Of a DNA stretch of 64,000 bases, positions 16,990 to 25,734 are shown one piece after another. How positions within the stretch are numbered: the first letter of the stretch is position 1; every line of letters starts with the position of its first letter. The position numbers were made by a program, and so were the translations under genes. The stretch is from SHVZ01 sp041906305. Its GTDB lineage: Bacteria > Pseudomonadota > Alphaproteobacteria > SHVZ01. Under the pieces are notes generated by a model that saw only the letters and a program-made list of their open reading frames with translations, was not told where the DNA came from and did not search any database. The DNA is taken from positions 1 through 64,000 of the forward strand of contig JAYRJL010000008.1 in the NCBI GenBank assembly GCA_041906305.1, written 5' to 3'.

Positions 16990-17781
16990 ATGATGGAGCC
17001 GTATCGCTTCACGCCCGGCACGACGCCGCTGCTGGTGAGCTGCCCCCATGTCGGCACGCACATCCCGGCGGAGATCGCCGCGCGGATGACACCGGCAGCG
17101 CACGATCTCGCCGACACCGACTGGCACATCGAGCGGCTCTACGACTTCGCCCTCGATCTCGGCGCCTCGATGCTGGTCGCGACGCACTCGCGCTACGTGA
17201 TCGACCTCAACCGACCGCCCGATGGCTCCATCCTCTACGCCGGCGCCAACAACACCGAGCTTTGCCCGACCACGCGTTTCGACCTGAAACCGGTCTACAA
17301 GGACGGCGAGGCGCCGGGCGCTGCCGAGATCGACGATCGCGTGCAGCGGTACTGGCGTCCCTATCACGACCGCATCGCCGTCGAGCTGAAGAAGATCAAG
17401 GCGCGTCACGGCTACGCGCTGCTGTGGGACGCGCATTCGATCGCCTCGATGGTGCCGCGCTTCCATCCGACGAAGCTCTGGGATCTCAATTTGGGCTCGG
17501 CCGACGGCTCCAGCGCCGCGAAACCGCTGATCGAGGCGACGGCCGCGATCTGTCGGGCAGCCAACCCCTACACCGCGGCGATCGACGGCCGCTTCAAGGG
17601 CGGGCACATCACCCGCGCCTATGGCCGCCCGGCCGACGGCGTGCACGCGATCCAGCTCGAGCTCGCGCAGTCGACCTACATGGAAGAAGCGCCGCCCTAT
17701 CGCTGGCGCGACGATCTCGCCGACGGCGTGCGGCCGACGCTCAAGCGGCTGATCGAAACGATGCAGGCGTTTCGGCCGTAG
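16990..17781 (+). CDS. hutG: N-formylglutamate amidohydrolase (HutG type)
   Basis: A 263-residue zinc amidohydrolase that releases formate and glutamate from N-formylglutamate, the last step of one histidine-degradation route. Family motifs are CPHVGTHIP near residue 18, DTDWHIERLYDFA, SRYVIDLNRPP and DAHSIASMVP. Either the ATG at 16990 or the one at 16993 may be used. No other hut gene is in the window, so a role in salvage of formylglutamate is possible. Confidence 0.92.
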   Translation: MMEPYRFTPGTTPLLVSCPHVGTHIPAEIAARMTPAAHDLADTDWHIERLYDFALDLGASMLVATHSRYVIDLNRPPDGSILYAGANNTELCPTTRFDLKPVYKDGEAPGAAEIDDRVQRYWRPYHDRIAVELKKIKARHGYALLWDAHSIASMVPRFHPTKLWDLNLGSADGSSAAKPLIEATAAICRAANPYTAAIDGRFKGGHITRAYGRPADGVHAIQLELAQSTYMEEAPPYRWRDDLADGVRPTLKRLIETMQAFRP

Positions 17782-17793
17782 GACGGCTTGGCC

Positions 17794-18591
17794 CTAGCGC
17801 ACGAAGCGATAGGCGGCGAGGCTGAGATTGCCGAGGGCGAAGCCCCGGTGCAGCGCCTCGGCCCTGGCACCCGCTCCGGCGGCGCCGAGCGCGACATAGA
17901 GCGGCAGGAGATGCTCGGTGGTCGGGTGTGCCCGCTTGAACTCGGGCGCCTTCAGGCTGGCCGCGACGGCATCCTCCAGCCGGCCCGCCGAGAGGGTCTG
18001 GAACAGCCAGTCGTCGAAGCCCTTGGCCCAGGCCTCGGTCGGAGCGTCGCCCTTCCAGCCGAGCGCGCGGAGATTGTGGACCGCGCCCCCCGACCCGATG
18101 ACCAGCACGTCTTCCTCGGTCAGGAGCTGAAGCGCCCGCCCGAGGACGAAATGATGCGCCGGATCGAGCCCCGCCTGGATCGACAGCGGCACCACCGGGA
18201 TGTCGGCGGCGGGAAAAAGATGCCGCAGCGGCACCCACATGCCGTGGTCCAGGCCCTGGGCTGGAACCATGGCCGCCGGGAACCCCACCTCGCGGATCAG
18301 ATCGGTCGCGCGGCGGGCGACATCCGGGGCCCCGGGCGCCGGATAGGAGAGCTTGTAGAGATCTTCGGGAAAGCCGCCATAATCATGGACGGTCGACGGC
18401 CGCTCGGACCCGCCGATCCTCGGATCCTCGGTCGACCAGTGCGCAGAGGCGACGACGATCGCCTTCGGGCGGGGCATGGCCCGGCCGATCTCCTGGAGCC
18501 TCTGGGCGAGCTGGGGCTCCCCAGGCAGGCGGGGCGCGGCCAGGGTCGGCGCGCCATGCGAGACGAAGATCGGGTCGATACGCGAGGACAT
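17794..18591 (-). CDS. DODA-type extradiol aromatic-ring-opening dioxygenase (LigB family)
   Basis: A 265-residue LigB-superfamily protein. Candidate iron ligands are in FVSHGAP (N-terminus), VASAHWST and VHDYGGFPEDLY, with LDHGMWVPL and IGSGGAVHNLRALGW further on, the layout of the YgiD/4,5-DOPA dioxygenase group. The true substrate is unknown. The start was set at 18591 because family members begin just before the first metal-binding histidine; an ATG at 18603 is also possible. It is divergent from the class II aldolase gene and ends 12 bases after hutG on the opposite strand. Confidence 0.88.
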   Translation of the reverse strand: MSSRIDPIFVSHGAPTLAAPRLPGEPQLAQRLQEIGRAMPRPKAIVVASAHWSTEDPRIGGSERPSTVHDYGGFPEDLYKLSYPAPGAPDVARRATDLIREVGFPAAMVPAQGLDHGMWVPLRHLFPAADIPVVPLSIQAGLDPAHHFVLGRALQLLTEEDVLVIGSGGAVHNLRALGWKGDAPTEAWAKGFDDWLFQTLSAGRLEDAVAASLKAPEFKRAHPTTEHLLPLYVALGAAGAGARAEALHRGFALGNLSLAAYRFVR

Positions 18592-18721
18592 GGGAATTGC
18601 CATTCTAGCGGGAAGCGGCCGACGGGAAACTTGATCCATGTCACATGCAAGCCGCGCACCGGATCCGGGCCGATCGGGCGCAATGACGGGTCCCGATAAC
18701 AAGTTCTGACTGGCGCGCCGG

Positions 18722-18737
18722 CTTTCCATTTGGAAAG
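18722..18737. promoter_or_regulatory. Palindrome in the divergent gap before the aldolase gene
   Basis: CTTTCCA-TT-TGGAAAG is a perfect 7-2-7 palindrome 36 bases before the start codon of the class II aldolase gene, a position expected for an operator of the aldolase-lactonase-aldolase/SDR cluster. No regulator gene lies next to it, so the binding protein is unknown. Confidence 0.4.
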
Positions 18738-18773
18738 ATAGGGTTAATCCTCAAATCCAAGGATCTTCCCCCC

Positions 18774-19535
18774 ATGACCGTCCTCAAGAAGCTTTCCAAC
18801 AGCCGCCAGGAAGAGCTGGAGTGGCAGGCGCGCGTCGACCTCGCTGCTGCGTTCCAGCTCACCTACCAGTTCGGCTGGAACCGCGGCATCGGCAACCACT
18901 ACAGCCTGATGGTGCCGGACTCGGACGACACCTTCTTCGTCAATGCCCGCGGCCTGCTGTTCTCGGAGATCACGGCCTCGAACCTGATCCGCTGCGATTT
19001 CAAGGGCAACGTGCTCGAGGGCAAGGGCGAGATCCGCGACGTCACCTACAACATCCACGTGCCGATCCATCGCGACCATCCGAGCGCGAAGGCGGTCCTG
19101 CACGTGCATCCGCCGAACATCACCGCGATCTCGCTGCTGGAGAATGGCCGCATCGCGCTGGCGCATCACAACAACCTGATCTTCAACGACCGCGTCGCCT
19201 ATGACGACGAGATGACCGGCCCGGCGCTCGAGTTCGACGAGGGCGACCGCATCGCCCGCGGCCTCGGCGACAAGACGATCATGGTGATGGCGAACCACGG
19301 CGTGACCGTCGTCGGTCCGACCGTGCACGACGCCTTCTCCGAGCTCGGCATCTGCGAGAACACCTGCGGCGACCAGCTCCGCGCCATGTGGACCGGCCTC
19401 AAGCTGCGCGAGCAGCCGGCGCACCTGAAGTGGGACCACAAGGGCGCCTTCGGCGACCGCGTCGACGCCCGCCTCAGCTTCGATGCCCAGATCCGCCAGC
19501 TCGAGCGCGACGTCGGCACTTCCTACAAGACCTGA
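18774..19535 (+). CDS. Class II aldolase/adducin family protein
   Basis: A 253-residue protein. Substrate-binding GIGNHYS lies at 38-44, zinc ligands are His110 and His112 in LHVHPPN, and a third is His175 in ANHGVTVVG. These match the fuculose-1-phosphate aldolase/ribulose-phosphate epimerase superfamily, whose members cleave sugar phosphates or decarboxylate; many close relatives are uncharacterised. It begins a plus-strand cluster with a lactonase-like gene and a fused aldolase/dehydrogenase. Confidence 0.9.
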   Translation: MTVLKKLSNSRQEELEWQARVDLAAAFQLTYQFGWNRGIGNHYSLMVPDSDDTFFVNARGLLFSEITASNLIRCDFKGNVLEGKGEIRDVTYNIHVPIHRDHPSAKAVLHVHPPNITAISLLENGRIALAHHNNLIFNDRVAYDDEMTGPALEFDEGDRIARGLGDKTIMVMANHGVTVVGPTVHDAFSELGICENTCGDQLRAMWTGLKLREQPAHLKWDHKGAFGDRVDARLSFDAQIRQLERDVGTSYKT

Positions 19536-19611
19536 TATTCTTCGCAATATCGCGGCACCGGCGCCGGCCAGGCATCCGCCTCGGCCGGCGTCGTCGTTTT
19601 TGGGGTGATCC

Positions 19612-20376
19612 ATGGGCGCACGCCTCTTCGCCATGACCTGCGGCCGGCTGACCGCCCCGCTCGCCAACCTGATGGAGGGCGGCGAGGGCGACGCGGAATT
19701 GCCGATCCCCTGCTACCTGATCGAGCATCCGAAGGGCCGCGTGCTGTTCGACACGGGGATGCATCCGGATTGCCAGCACGATCCCGGCCGCCGCTACGGG
19801 CCGCGCCTCGCCCAGGTTTTCAGGTTCGACTACCGGCCCGGCGACGAGGTGACCGCGAAGCTCGAATCCATCGGGCGAGACCCCAGGAAGATCGACCTCG
19901 TCATCAACTCGCACCTGCATTTCGACCATGTCGGCGGCAACGCCTTGCTGCCCGACGCGACCGTGATGATCCAGAAGCGCGAGTGGCAGGCAGGCTTCGA
20001 TCCCGACATCGCCGCCCAGCGCGGCTTCACCCGCGGCGACTTCGACCTCGGCCACAAGGTCATCCAGATCGAGGGCGAGCACGACGTGTTCGGCGACGGC
20101 TGCGTCGTGTGCCTGCCGACCCACGGCCACACGCCGGGGCACCAGTCGCTGAAGGTCAGGCTCGAGGGCCGCGAGATCGTGCTGGCGGCGGATGCCTGCT
20201 ACTTCTGCCAGACGCTCACCGATCGCCGCCTGCCGCCCCGCGCACACAGCCACGACGAGATGCGCACCTCCCTCGATCGGCTGGCGGCGCTCCAGGCGGG
20301 CGGCGCCACCATCTTCTTCGGCCACGATGCCGCGTTCTGGAAGACGGTTCCGCAAGCGCCCGTGGAAGTAACCTAG
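19612..20376 (+). CDS. Metallo-beta-lactamase-fold hydrolase, N-acyl-homoserine-lactonase-like
   Basis: A 254-residue protein with the dinuclear zinc motif HLHFDH at 101-106, a later metal-ligand region THGHTPGHQ (His177) and Asp194 in ADACYF. Length and the motif order match the AttM/AiiB lactonase group, which opens acyl-homoserine lactones. The position between two class II aldolase genes suggests instead that it might open a sugar lactone in the same pathway. That is inference; both activities remain possible. Confidence 0.85.
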   Translation: MGARLFAMTCGRLTAPLANLMEGGEGDAELPIPCYLIEHPKGRVLFDTGMHPDCQHDPGRRYGPRLAQVFRFDYRPGDEVTAKLESIGRDPRKIDLVINSHLHFDHVGGNALLPDATVMIQKREWQAGFDPDIAAQRGFTRGDFDLGHKVIQIEGEHDVFGDGCVVCLPTHGHTPGHQSLKVRLEGREIVLAADACYFCQTLTDRRLPPRAHSHDEMRTSLDRLAALQAGGATIFFGHDAAFWKTVPQAPVEVT

Positions 20377-20438
20377 CCGCGCTTGAAAGACCGGCCCGGC
20401 CGGTGTAGGTCCGGGGCCGCTTTCGAGGAGCCGAATTC

Positions 20439-22490
20439 ATGCAGAATCTGTGGTCCGACGCCGCGGCCGAAGAGGCCGTCGCCCGCTACGCCCAGAAGGG
20501 CGTCAATCGCGACCTGGCGCTTCGCACCTACACCACGCGGCTGCTCGGCGGCGTGCCGAAGCTGGTGCTGCATGGCGGCGGCAACACCTCGGTCAAGACA
20601 CGCATGAAGGACACGCTCGGCGAGGAAGTCGACGTGCTCTGCGTCAAGGGCTCTGGCTGGGACATGGGCTCGATCGAGCCGCCGGGTCTGCCGGCCGTCC
20701 GCCTCGAGCCGCTGCTGAAGCTCCGGAAGCTCGACAAGCTGTCCGACGAAGACATGGTCAACTTCCAGCGTCTCAACCTGCTGGACGCCGGCGCGCCGAA
20801 CCCGTCGGTCGAGACGCTGTTCCACGCCTTCCTGCCGCACAAGTTCATCGACCACACCCACGCCAACGCCGTGCTGTCGCTGACCGACCAGCCGGACGGC
20901 ATGAAGATCACCAAAGACGTCTATGGCGACCGCGCCGCGATCGTCGACTACGTGATGCCCGGCTTCGCACTGGCGAAGATGGCGGGCGACGCCGCTTCCA
21001 GGGCGCCGAAGGCGGAAGGCCTCGTGCTCTACAAGCACGGCATCTTCACCTGGGGCGAGAGCGCGAAGGAAGCCTACGATCGGATGATCGAGCTGGTGAG
21101 CCTCGCCGAGGCGCGGCTCGCCAAGGGCCGCAAGACCGCGACGACGGTGAAGCTTCCGGCGAAGACCGCCTCGGTCGCCGAGATCGCGCCGATCCTCCGC
21201 GGCCTTACCGCGATTCCGGTCAATCCGGACGACGGCAGCTGGAAGCGCTGGGTGCTGGAATTCCGGACGTCGGAAAACATCAGGGCCTTCGTCGACGGCG
21301 CCGACCTCGGCCGCTACGCCCAGGCCGGCACGGTGACGCCCGACCACGTGATCCGCACCAAGCCGAAGCCGCTGATCCTGCCGGCACCGAAGCCCGACGA
21401 CCTCGCGGGCTTCACGCAAGCCGCAAAGACTGCGCTCGCGGCCTACGACGCCGACTACAAGGCCTACTTCGCGCGCAACAACGCGAACGCCACGCCGAAG
21501 AAGACGATGCTCGACACCGTGCCGCGCGTGATCCTGGTGCCGGGCGTCGGCCTCTTCGCGCTCGGCAAGTCCTCGAAGGACGCCAAGGTCAACGCCGACG
21601 TCGCCCAGAACGCGGTCGACGCGATCCTCGATGCCGAGGCGATCGGCACGTTCGAGAGCATCTCCGAGGCCGATCTCTTCGACGTCGAGTACTGGTCGCT
21701 CGAGCAGGCGAAGCTTGGCAAGGAAGCCGAGAAGCGCTTCGCCCGCCAGGTCGTCGTCGTCACCGGCGGCGCCTCCGGCATCGGGCTCGCGACCGCCGAG
21801 GCCTTCGCCAAGGAAGGCGCCGAGATCGCGCTGATCGACCTGGACGGCGCGGCCGCTGCCGCCGCTGCGAAGAAGTTCGGCGGCATCGGCGTCGGCTGCG
21901 ACGTGACCAAGCCCGCGGACGTGCGCGCCGCCTTCGACAAGGTCGCGGCGGCCTTCGGCGGCGTCGACATCCTGGTCTCGAACGCGGGCGCCGCCTGGCA
22001 GGGGCGCATCGGTGAAGTCGACGACGAGACGCTCCGAAAGAGCTTCGAGCTCAACTTCTTCTCGCACCAGAGCGTGGCGCAGAACGCCGTCCGCCTCATG
22101 AAGACGCAGGGACAGGGCGGCTGCCTGCTGTTCAACGTCTCCAAGCAGGCGGTGAACCCCGGCCCCGACTTCGGCCCCTACGGACTGCCCAAAGCCTCGA
22201 CCTTCTTCCTGGTCCGCCAGTACGCGGTCGACTACGGCAAGGACGGCATCCGCGCCAACGCGGTCAACGCCGACCGCGTGCGCACCGGGCTCCTCACCGA
22301 CGAGATGGTTAAGAGCCGCTCCAAGGCTCGCGGACTCTCGGAGAAGGACTACATGTCCGGCAACCTGCTCGGCCGCGAGGTGAAGGCCCAGGACGTCGCC
22401 CAGGCTTTCGTGGCACTGGCGGCGGCCGAGAAGACCACCGCCGCGGTGCTGACCGTCGACGGCGGCAACATCGCCGCCGCGCTGCGCTGA
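20439..22490 (+). CDS. Bifunctional class II aldolase / short-chain dehydrogenase (RhaD-RhaE-like fusion)
   Basis: 683 residues. The N-terminal class II aldolase domain (about 1-430) has GGGNTSVK and FIDHTHANAV. The C-terminal short-chain dehydrogenase (about 430-683) has the nucleotide loop TGGASGIG near 442, SNAG and the catalytic YGLPK (YxxxK). This fusion is known from rhamnulose-1-phosphate aldolase/lactaldehyde dehydrogenase enzymes, which cleave a deoxy-sugar phosphate and oxidise the aldehyde. A Shine-Dalgarno GAGGAG lies eight bases before the ATG. No kinase or isomerase gene is nearby, so the input sugar is unknown. Confidence 0.93.
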   Translation: MQNLWSDAAAEEAVARYAQKGVNRDLALRTYTTRLLGGVPKLVLHGGGNTSVKTRMKDTLGEEVDVLCVKGSGWDMGSIEPPGLPAVRLEPLLKLRKLDKLSDEDMVNFQRLNLLDAGAPNPSVETLFHAFLPHKFIDHTHANAVLSLTDQPDGMKITKDVYGDRAAIVDYVMPGFALAKMAGDAASRAPKAEGLVLYKHGIFTWGESAKEAYDRMIELVSLAEARLAKGRKTATTVKLPAKTASVAEIAPILRGLTAIPVNPDDGSWKRWVLEFRTSENIRAFVDGADLGRYAQAGTVTPDHVIRTKPKPLILPAPKPDDLAGFTQAAKTALAAYDADYKAYFARNNANATPKKTMLDTVPRVILVPGVGLFALGKSSKDAKVNADVAQNAVDAILDAEAIGTFESISEADLFDVEYWSLEQAKLGKEAEKRFARQVVVVTGGASGIGLATAEAFAKEGAEIALIDLDGAAAAAAAKKFGGIGVGCDVTKPADVRAAFDKVAAAFGGVDILVSNAGAAWQGRIGEVDDETLRKSFELNFFSHQSVAQNAVRLMKTQGQGGCLLFNVSKQAVNPGPDFGPYGLPKASTFFLVRQYAVDYGKDGIRANAVNADRVRTGLLTDEMVKSRSKARGLSEKDYMSGNLLGREVKAQDVAQAFVALAAAEKTTAAVLTVDGGNIAAALR

Positions 22491-22494
22491 TCGT

Positions 22495-22646
22495 GTCCCC
22501 TCTCCCGGCGCTTTAGCGACGGGGGAGGGTTAGGGTGGGGGCGCCGAGCATTGCGAGGCGGCGCTTCGCCGCTACGCGCAGTTCCGACCTCGCTTCGCTC
22601 ACCCCCACCCCATCCCTCCCCCGCCCTTCGGTCGGGAGAGGGGCAC
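22495..22646. repeat. Long fold-back intergenic repeat, likely bidirectional terminator
   Basis: CCCCTCTCCCG (22497-22507) pairs perfectly with CGGGAGAGGGG (22633-22643). Inside it, 22522-22541 (GGGGAGGGTTAGGGTGGGGG) pairs with 22602-22621 with two mismatches. The centre holds a further GC-rich stem (GGCGGCGCTTCGCCGC). The structure fills the gap between two convergent genes. Similar purine/pyrimidine-rich fold-backs are dispersed in many alphaproteobacterial genomes; copy number cannot be judged here. Confidence 0.75.
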
Positions 22647-22648
22647 GA

Positions 22649-23023
22649 CTAGCGACGCATCGACCTTTTTTGCATCGTCTTCTTGCTGGCCGTCTTCTTG
22701 CGCGAGGACGACGCCTTCTTCCGGCGCATCGCGGGAGAGCTCTCGCGCTTGCCCGCGGCGCCGACGTGGGACTTGCCTTCCTTCTCCTGCTGGGCGGTCT
22801 TGCCGCGCGCTTCCTTGGACTTGGTCCGGGACAGGTTCCGGCGCTTCTCGGGCTTGGAATCGTACTTGGACTCGCCGGCCTCGCTGAGCGCTATGGCGAT
22901 GGCCTGCTTCCGGCTCTTGACCTTCCCGCCCTTGCCGCCGGGTCCGCTCGTGAGCTCGCCATGCGCGTATTCGTGCATGACGCGGCCGACGGTCTTCTTC
23001 TGCGATGCTGTCTCTTTCGGCAT
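22649..23023 (-). CDS. DUF6496 family small basic protein
   Basis: A 124-residue, Lys/Arg-rich protein. The N-terminal half carries the conserved core VGRVMHEYAHGEL...KVKSRKQAIAIALSEAG; the C-terminal half is a low-complexity basic tail (KKASSSRKKTASKKT) resembling histone-H1-like tails. Nucleic-acid binding is a reasonable guess but unproven. It is convergent with the aldolase/dehydrogenase gene across the fold-back repeat. Confidence 0.87.
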   Translation of the reverse strand: MPKETASQKKTVGRVMHEYAHGELTSGPGGKGGKVKSRKQAIAIALSEAGESKYDSKPEKRRNLSRTKSKEARGKTAQQEKEGKSHVGAAGKRESSPAMRRKKASSSRKKTASKKTMQKRSMRR

Positions 23024-23136
23024 GGATGCTCCTTGAACATCCCCCCGCGAACGGAACCGCCGGGTGCGACAACGGTTCCAAACGAGATGTTTAGGCGGCT
23101 GTTGCCGCAGGCCTGAGAATCGGCGAGAAGTCAGCC

Positions 23137-23934
23137 ATGTGGATCGACGACGCGACGATCGAGGCCTATCGCCGGGACGGCGCGGTGGCGCTTCGCGGCG
23201 TCTTCTCGCCCGACTGGATCCGCCTGCTGGCCGACGGCGTCGAGGAGAACCTCTCGAGCCCCGGGCCTTACGCCAAGCGCTACACGCCCGACGGCAAGCC
23301 GGGCCTCTTCTTCGGCGACTACTGCAACTGGCGCCGCATCCGCAGCTACGAACGCTTCTTCCGCGAGTCCCCGGCGGCTTCGATCGCCGCCCGCCTGATG
23401 GGCTCGGCCAAGGTGAACCTGTTCCACGAGCATGTGCTGGTGAAGGAGCCGGGCACGCTGGAGCCGACGCCCTGGCATCACGACCAGCCCTACTACTTCG
23501 TCGACGGAGACGACCTCGTCAGCCTCTGGATCCCGCTCGACCCGGTGCCGCGGCAGACCTGCGTCGAGTACGTCGCGGGCTCGCATCGCTGGGGCAAGTG
23601 GTACACGCCGAAGCGCTTCGTCGACTCGGCCGAGCACGCGAACGCGACCGGCGAGGAGAAGGTGCCCGACATCGACGGCAACCGTGGCGACTACTCTCTC
23701 CTCGCCTGGGACCTGGCGCCCGGCGACTGCATCGCCTTCCATGCGCTGACGCTGCATGGCGCGCCCGGCAATCCGCTGAACACGCGCCGGCGCGCCTTCG
23801 CCGCCCGCTTCACCGGCGACGATGCCCGCTATGTGCTGCGCGACGGCTTCATGTCGCCGCCGCCGCAACCGGGCGCGCCGGCACCCGGCGGCCCCATGGA
23901 CAGCGATGCCTTCCCCGTGATCTGGCGAGCCTGA
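23137..23934 (+). CDS. Phytanoyl-CoA dioxygenase (PhyH) family oxygenase
   Basis: 265 residues forming a double-stranded beta-helix of the Fe(II)/2-oxoglutarate type. The HxD pair is His114/Asp116 in WHHDQPYY, the distal iron ligand is His207 in LTLHGAPGN, and an arginine a short way on would hold 2-oxoglutarate. The substrate is unknown, as these enzymes are diverse. Its TGA stop overlaps the uppP ATG by one base (TGATG), which suggests co-translation with uppP. Confidence 0.92.
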   Translation: MWIDDATIEAYRRDGAVALRGVFSPDWIRLLADGVEENLSSPGPYAKRYTPDGKPGLFFGDYCNWRRIRSYERFFRESPAASIAARLMGSAKVNLFHEHVLVKEPGTLEPTPWHHDQPYYFVDGDDLVSLWIPLDPVPRQTCVEYVAGSHRWGKWYTPKRFVDSAEHANATGEEKVPDIDGNRGDYSLLAWDLAPGDCIAFHALTLHGAPGNPLNTRRRAFAARFTGDDARYVLRDGFMSPPPQPGAPAPGGPMDSDAFPVIWRA

Positions 23935-24737
23935 TGGAAACCTGGAACCTGGTCGTTGCCGCCGTGCTCGGTCTGGTCGAGGGCCTGACCGAATTCATCC
24001 CGGTCTCCTCGACCGGCCACCTGATCCTGCTGGTCGACCTGCTGGGCTTCCAGGGACCGCCCGGCAAGGTGTTCGAGGTGGTGATCCAGCTGGGCGCGAT
24101 CCTCGCCGTCTGCGTCGTCTACTTCACCCGGCTCTGGCGGGTGCTGGTCGGACTCGCCTCCGACCCCGGCGCGCGGCGGTTCGCCGCCGCGATCGTCATC
24201 GCCTTCCTGCCGGCCGCCGTGATCGGCGCGGTCGCGCACGGCTTCATCAAGTCGGTGCTGTTCTCGCCCTGGGTGGTCTCGGCGAGCCTGATCCTCGGCG
24301 GCCTGGCGATCCTCGCGATCGAGGCGCGGCCCAGGCCGGCGGCGATCCACCGGGTCGAGGACTTCTCCCCGCTCCTCGCTCTCAAGATCGGCTTCTTCCA
24401 GGTGATCGCGATGATCCCCGGCGTCTCGCGCTCGGGCGCGACGATCCTCGGCGCGCTGCTGATGGGCGTCGACCGCAGGGCCGCGGCCGAGTTCTCGTTC
24501 TTCCTCGCGATCCCGACCATGCTGGGTGCCGCGACCTACGATCTCTTCAAGAACCGCCACGACTTGAGCTTCGACGGCGGCATGCTGATCGTCGTCGGCT
24601 TCGTCGTCGCCTTCCTCGCGGCGCTGGCGGTGGTCCGCTTCGTCGTCGACTTCATCTCCCGCCATGGCTTCACGCCTTTCGGCTGGTATCGGATCGCCGT
24701 CGGCACCATCATGCTGATGGTCCTGATGTCGAGGTAG
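23934..24737 (+). CDS. uppP: Undecaprenyl-diphosphatase UppP (BacA)
   Basis: A 267-residue integral membrane protein that recycles the undecaprenyl carrier for cell-wall synthesis and gives bacitracin resistance. The two signature regions are present: GLVEGLTEFIPVSSTGHLI near 14-32 and MIPGVSRSGATI in the second half. The ATG at 23934 is the first residue of the family and overlaps the preceding stop. Confidence 0.97.
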   Translation: METWNLVVAAVLGLVEGLTEFIPVSSTGHLILLVDLLGFQGPPGKVFEVVIQLGAILAVCVVYFTRLWRVLVGLASDPGARRFAAAIVIAFLPAAVIGAVAHGFIKSVLFSPWVVSASLILGGLAILAIEARPRPAAIHRVEDFSPLLALKIGFFQVIAMIPGVSRSGATILGALLMGVDRRAAAEFSFFLAIPTMLGAATYDLFKNRHDLSFDGGMLIVVGFVVAFLAALAVVRFVVDFISRHGFTPFGWYRIAVGTIMLMVLMSR

Positions 24738-24744
24738 GCGGCCG

Positions 24745-24978
24745 ATGACCGGCAAGCGCACGATGTGGATGAAGCGGCCGACCAAGGGCGGCCGCGAGCT
24801 CGACGGGCCCGAGCAGTATCTCGCCAAGGCCCAGCGCTTCCGCGAACGCGCCGCCGGGCTCCGCCACGGCCTCGAAAGCTACAAGATCCCGCCGCTGCAG
24901 CGGGTTGAGATGGAACGCACGCTCAAGAACCTGGAAGCAGCCGCCAACGAGCTGGAGCGGCTGGCGAAGCGCCGCTAG
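24745..24978 (+). CDS. Small conserved-looking protein of unknown function
   Basis: 77 residues, basic, predicted helical: the segment from about 25 to 75 (EQYLAKAQRFRERAAGL, RVEMERTLKNLEAAANELERL) has a heptad-like pattern. It starts seven bases after uppP and ends at a CTAG shared with the convergent DUF1194 gene. Short distance and codon use like its neighbours support a real gene. Function unknown. Confidence 0.7.
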   Translation: MTGKRTMWMKRPTKGGRELDGPEQYLAKAQRFRERAAGLRHGLESYKIPPLQRVEMERTLKNLEAAANELERLAKRR

Positions 24979-25667
24979 GAACGCGGCTCCGGCAGGGCCG
25001 CGATCTCGCGGACCAGCTTCGCCGCGATCGCCCTGCCGAAATCCTCGAAGCCCTTGGCGACGATGAGGAAGGCGCCCGGTCCGCCGATCACGTGCTGCTC
25101 GTAGTAGTCGGCCAGCGTCGGCTCGTAGTAGGTCTGGATCGGCAGGCCGTTGATCGTGATGTCGGCGATCAGGGCCTTGTCCCGGGCCTCGTCGACCGAG
25201 CCGCCGAGGTTGCTCTCTCCGTCGCCCGAGATGTCGAGCACCTTGCGGTCGGTCACGAACGGCAGGTCCTCGAACTGCTGCATGGCCTCCTCGATCGCGC
25301 ACGGGATGCAGGTGTCGCCGACGAGCTCGCGGCGATGGGAGCGGATGACCTTGGAGACCTCGCGCGCCGCGGCTTCGCTGTCGAGAAGGGTCCACGGGAT
25401 CAGGCGGGCCATGCGCCGGCCGTCGCTCCACTCGAAATAGGTGACGGCGATGCGACGGTTCTCGCCGCCGAGAATCGCGTCCAGCACCTGCTTGGAAACC
25501 AGCGCGTCGGCGTAGCCGTTCCGCTGCTGCTCGAAGCGCGCCTGGTTAACGCTTCCGGATGAATCGACGGCGAGCACGAGCGCCAGGTCGACCCGTTCCG
25601 CTGCACGCAACGCGCCCGCCGGCAGGAGGACCAGAAACCCCAGCAAAATGGCTAAACGCCGATACAT
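24975..25667 (-). CDS. DUF1194 domain protein (von Willebrand factor A-like, secreted)
   Basis: 230 residues with a signal peptide (MYRRLAILLGFLVLLPAGALRA) and a VWA-like domain whose metal-dependent adhesion site begins DSSGSVN. DUF1194 landmarks VDLALVLAVDSSGS, FEWSD, DTCIPCAIEEAM and DISGDGESN are all present. The family is mainly alphaproteobacterial with no known role; it is likely periplasmic. The ATG at 25667 fits the signal peptide; longer frames reach into the start of the first EamA gene. It is divergent from the EamA array, with a gap of only 67 bases. Confidence 0.9.
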   Translation of the reverse strand: MYRRLAILLGFLVLLPAGALRAAERVDLALVLAVDSSGSVNQARFEQQRNGYADALVSKQVLDAILGGENRRIAVTYFEWSDGRRMARLIPWTLLDSEAAAREVSKVIRSHRRELVGDTCIPCAIEEAMQQFEDLPFVTDRKVLDISGDGESNLGGSVDEARDKALIADITINGLPIQTYYEPTLADYYEQHVIGGPGAFLIVAKGFEDFGRAIAAKLVREIAALPEPRS

Positions 25668-25734
25668 GGGGAAAACGATAACACGCCGCTCGCGATTGCC
25701 AGGAGTCGGTGTCAGAGTGGGCCTCCCCGGCCAG

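Noticed and set aside
19612..20376. Firm naming as a quorum-quenching AHL lactonase
   Set aside because: The zinc motif is shared by many MBL lactonases and the context is sugar-type metabolism, so only the fold is claimed.
22497..22643. A CRISPR-like or phage attachment reading of the repeat
   Set aside because: There are only two arms facing each other with no array of direct repeats and spacers, and no integrase nearby; it is a fold-back.
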